A DNA stretch of 64,000 bases. It comes from Blastocatellia bacterium (GTDB lineage: Bacteria > Acidobacteriota > Blastocatellia > UBA7656 > JADIYM01). A model generated the notes under the pieces. The model was not told where the DNA came from. It saw only the letters and a program-made list of their open reading frames with translations, and ran no database searches. Shown here one piece after another: positions 62,701 to 64,000 of this stretch. The position numbers and the translations under genes are program-made. The stretch lies in the NCBI GenBank assembly GCA_016705245.1, contig JADIYM010000012.1, positions 62,001-126,000 of the forward strand, read 5' to 3'. How positions within the stretch are numbered: the first letter of the stretch is position 1; each line of letters begins with the position of its first letter.

Positions 62701-64000
62701 GGAGTTCTATGTCCAAAGAACGAAGTCACTGCGAAAGGCACTCGACGAAGCAGCCAGTCGTGAAGCATTTCCAACTGACCGCGAGTCGTGGGCCTTGGCG
62801 CTGGCAGCAGCCGGAATCAAGCCCGGGTCGCTCGTCGACCAGTTCGAATCAGAGCCCACGCCAGTCTTCGCGAGGCTGAATCGCTTCACGGATCGCGTGT
62901 CGTTCGCCAAGAAAACGGAATTCGGCACTTCCAGGTCAACGATTCGGACCGTGAAGACACCCGTGACCGAAGAGTACGACGAGATACGACTCGTCGGTCG
63001 CGGGCCGGATCGAGTCGCCCAGACAAATGACGACGTCGAGCTGGCGCGATTCGTCCACATCCGCTCGACACAAGCTTCCAGCGATCTCGAGCCGCTCCCC
63101 TCATCGTCTGTCACGCCGGTGGCAACAAACGGGGGCGGGGCGATCAGCGGCACTGTCACGGACGCGCAGGGCGCAATCATTGCCGGCGCTTCCGTGGTGC
63201 TCTCCGCAGCCGCAACAGGGTCGCTGCGCGCAACCGTGACATCCGGCGACGGCAGGTACTTCTTCGCGAATCTGACTCCGGGAGTGTACTCGATCAAGGT
63301 AGAGGGCGCGGGCTTCATGACTTGCACCGTCGAGTCCATTCCGGTCTACACGGACCAGACGACCGTGTTCGACGTTGAGCTCAACGTTGCAGGAACGGGT
63401 GAAACCGTGGAGGTGACGGCCGGAGACGCGGGAGTTCAGGTCAATACCGAGAACCAGGTCCTCGCGACGACGGTGATGGCCCGAGAAGTTCGCAGTTTGC
63501 CGGAGTTGAAGCGACGAGTGCCTTCAGTGGCGGCCCCGGAGCGCTCACAGGGGCCGGTGACGTCGACGCCGCGCTTGCGCCAGTATTTCCCCGAGACCGT
63601 CTACTGGAACCCCGAGCTCGTGACCGACAAGAGCGGACGGGCCAGAATCGAGTTTCCGCTCGCCGACTCGATCACGACCTGGCAGCTCTCCGTGCTCGCT
63701 TCGACCGAAGACGGTCGCGTGGGTTACGGGAGCGCCGATGTTCTCGCGTTCCAGCCGTTCTTCGTCGATCACGATCCGCCGCGCGTTCTGACCGAAGGCG
63801 ATCGGATCGGCTTGCCGGTCGTAGTCCGCAACTACCTTGACTCAGCGCAGTGGGTCGATCTCTCGATCTCTCCTGCGCCATGGTTTGCGATCGAGGGTCC
63901 TGCAAGCCGGCGGGTCCGCGTCGACGCGGGCTCGCCATCGAGGCAGATCTTCGACGTAAAGACGCTCGCGTCGGTCGACGACGGCGCCCAGCGTGTGACC
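59719..64000 (+). CDS. alpha-2-macroglobulin-like protein with inserted GspG-like and CarboxypepD-reg modules; frameshifted, cut by window edge
   Basis: ATG 59719; signal peptide ends near VLA-NAP. Frame 1 runs to about 61200: beta domains, then the MG2-type STDKNLYQPGQTIHARVLVV and YDLPEFSVRVASDKSFYLPG. A shift near 61200 continues SLADGTVIPCDVTVSESGPW through LVAAALMSGRD; further shifts near 62090 and 62237 join NIDRIEIAVQRPVQLEHAFK and ALARHGIVHSELADPWG. Then two GspG-like segments (ADPWGTPLF...PDDIV; RDTWGRPYAV...DGWSDDF), a CarboxypepD-reg domain (ISGTVTDAQGAIIAGASVVL, GDGRYFFANLTPGVYSIKVE) and the A2M core (YFPETVYWNPELVTDKSGRA, DSITTWQLSV, QPFFVDHDPPRVLTEGD). The thioester region would lie beyond 64000. 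Bacterial A2Ms trap or inhibit proteases in the periplasm. Confidence 0.85.

Overview
This is a 64 kb stretch of a GC-rich (about 60-65% by eye) Gram-negative chromosome. The gene content points to Acidobacteriota, with the Vicinamibacteria side as a guess. Support comes from a VWFA-related secreted protein, a Ser/Thr kinase fused to a STAND ATPase and TPRs, a membrane spermidine-synthase-like protein with TPRs, an Oar/CarboxypepD-reg-type domain, many secreted TPR proteins, and dense intergenic inverted repeats. The taxonomic call is inference from family distribution; there is no rRNA in the window. I see no insertion sequence, prophage or CRISPR array, and the only RNA gene I can support is one tRNA-Arg.

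Layout. 1-3.6 kb: envelope proteins (OmpA-like, two secreted proteins, an interrupted beta-barrel) with three palindromic boxes in front of two of them. 3.6-13.7 kb: a sarcosine-oxidase-like flavoenzyme, a CGNR zinc-finger regulator, a DinB-fold protein, the kinase-STAND-TPR regulator, a small beta-barrel, glnE and a TPR protein. 13.8-14.7 kb: tRNA-Arg(UCG) and a FitAB/VapBC-type toxin-antitoxin pair. 15-24.5 kb: a repetitive secreted protein, two overlapping P1-family peptidases, a YtcJ-type amidohydrolase, a large secreted protein, YceI, a quinone oxidoreductase and a PlsC-type acyltransferase. 25-33.3 kb: a TPR membrane protein, a Ca2+/cation antiporter, the spermidine-synthase-like membrane protein, a mannose-isomerase-type cupin, a histone-H1-like Lys/Ala protein and a second repetitive Tyr/Gly-rich secreted protein. 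33.6-43.3 kb: housekeeping genes (acyl-CoA carboxylase biotin subunits, CDP-alcohol phosphatidyltransferase, greA, tsaE, nnr, UbiA-like transferase, malic enzyme). 43.5-51.2 kb: an HU-TPR fusion, an RRM protein, an M28 peptidase, gyrB and recF. 51.3-59.5 kb: a signalling block (PilZ, anti-sigma, ECF sigma, VWA, roadblock, HD-GYP, DUF4388-DnaJ-TPR). 59.7 kb to the end: an alpha-2-macroglobulin-like protein with unusual inserted modules, cut by the window edge.

At least ten protein families are interrupted by single reading-frame breaks, mostly losses of a G in a G run or of a CG dinucleotide, plus one in-frame TAG. Conserved sequence resumes at once in the new frame, and housekeeping glnE is hit twice, so I treat most of these as sequencing or assembly errors and annotate the whole loci. 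Three families of dispersed inverted repeats sit at gene ends: ACAGGATT type, CGCAAAGG type, and a REP-like GAGCGGTAGCGAGCG type. They create false N-terminal extensions on several reading frames, so starts were moved inward to the first codon with a ribosome-binding site or signal peptide.

The least ordinary observations are the modular alpha-2-macroglobulin, the HU-TPR fusion, the DUF4388-DnaJ-TPR fusion, the overlapping full-length and minimal P1 peptidases, the two secreted proteins with repeated aromatic-Gly motifs, and the REP-like element with one well-conserved 150 bp form.
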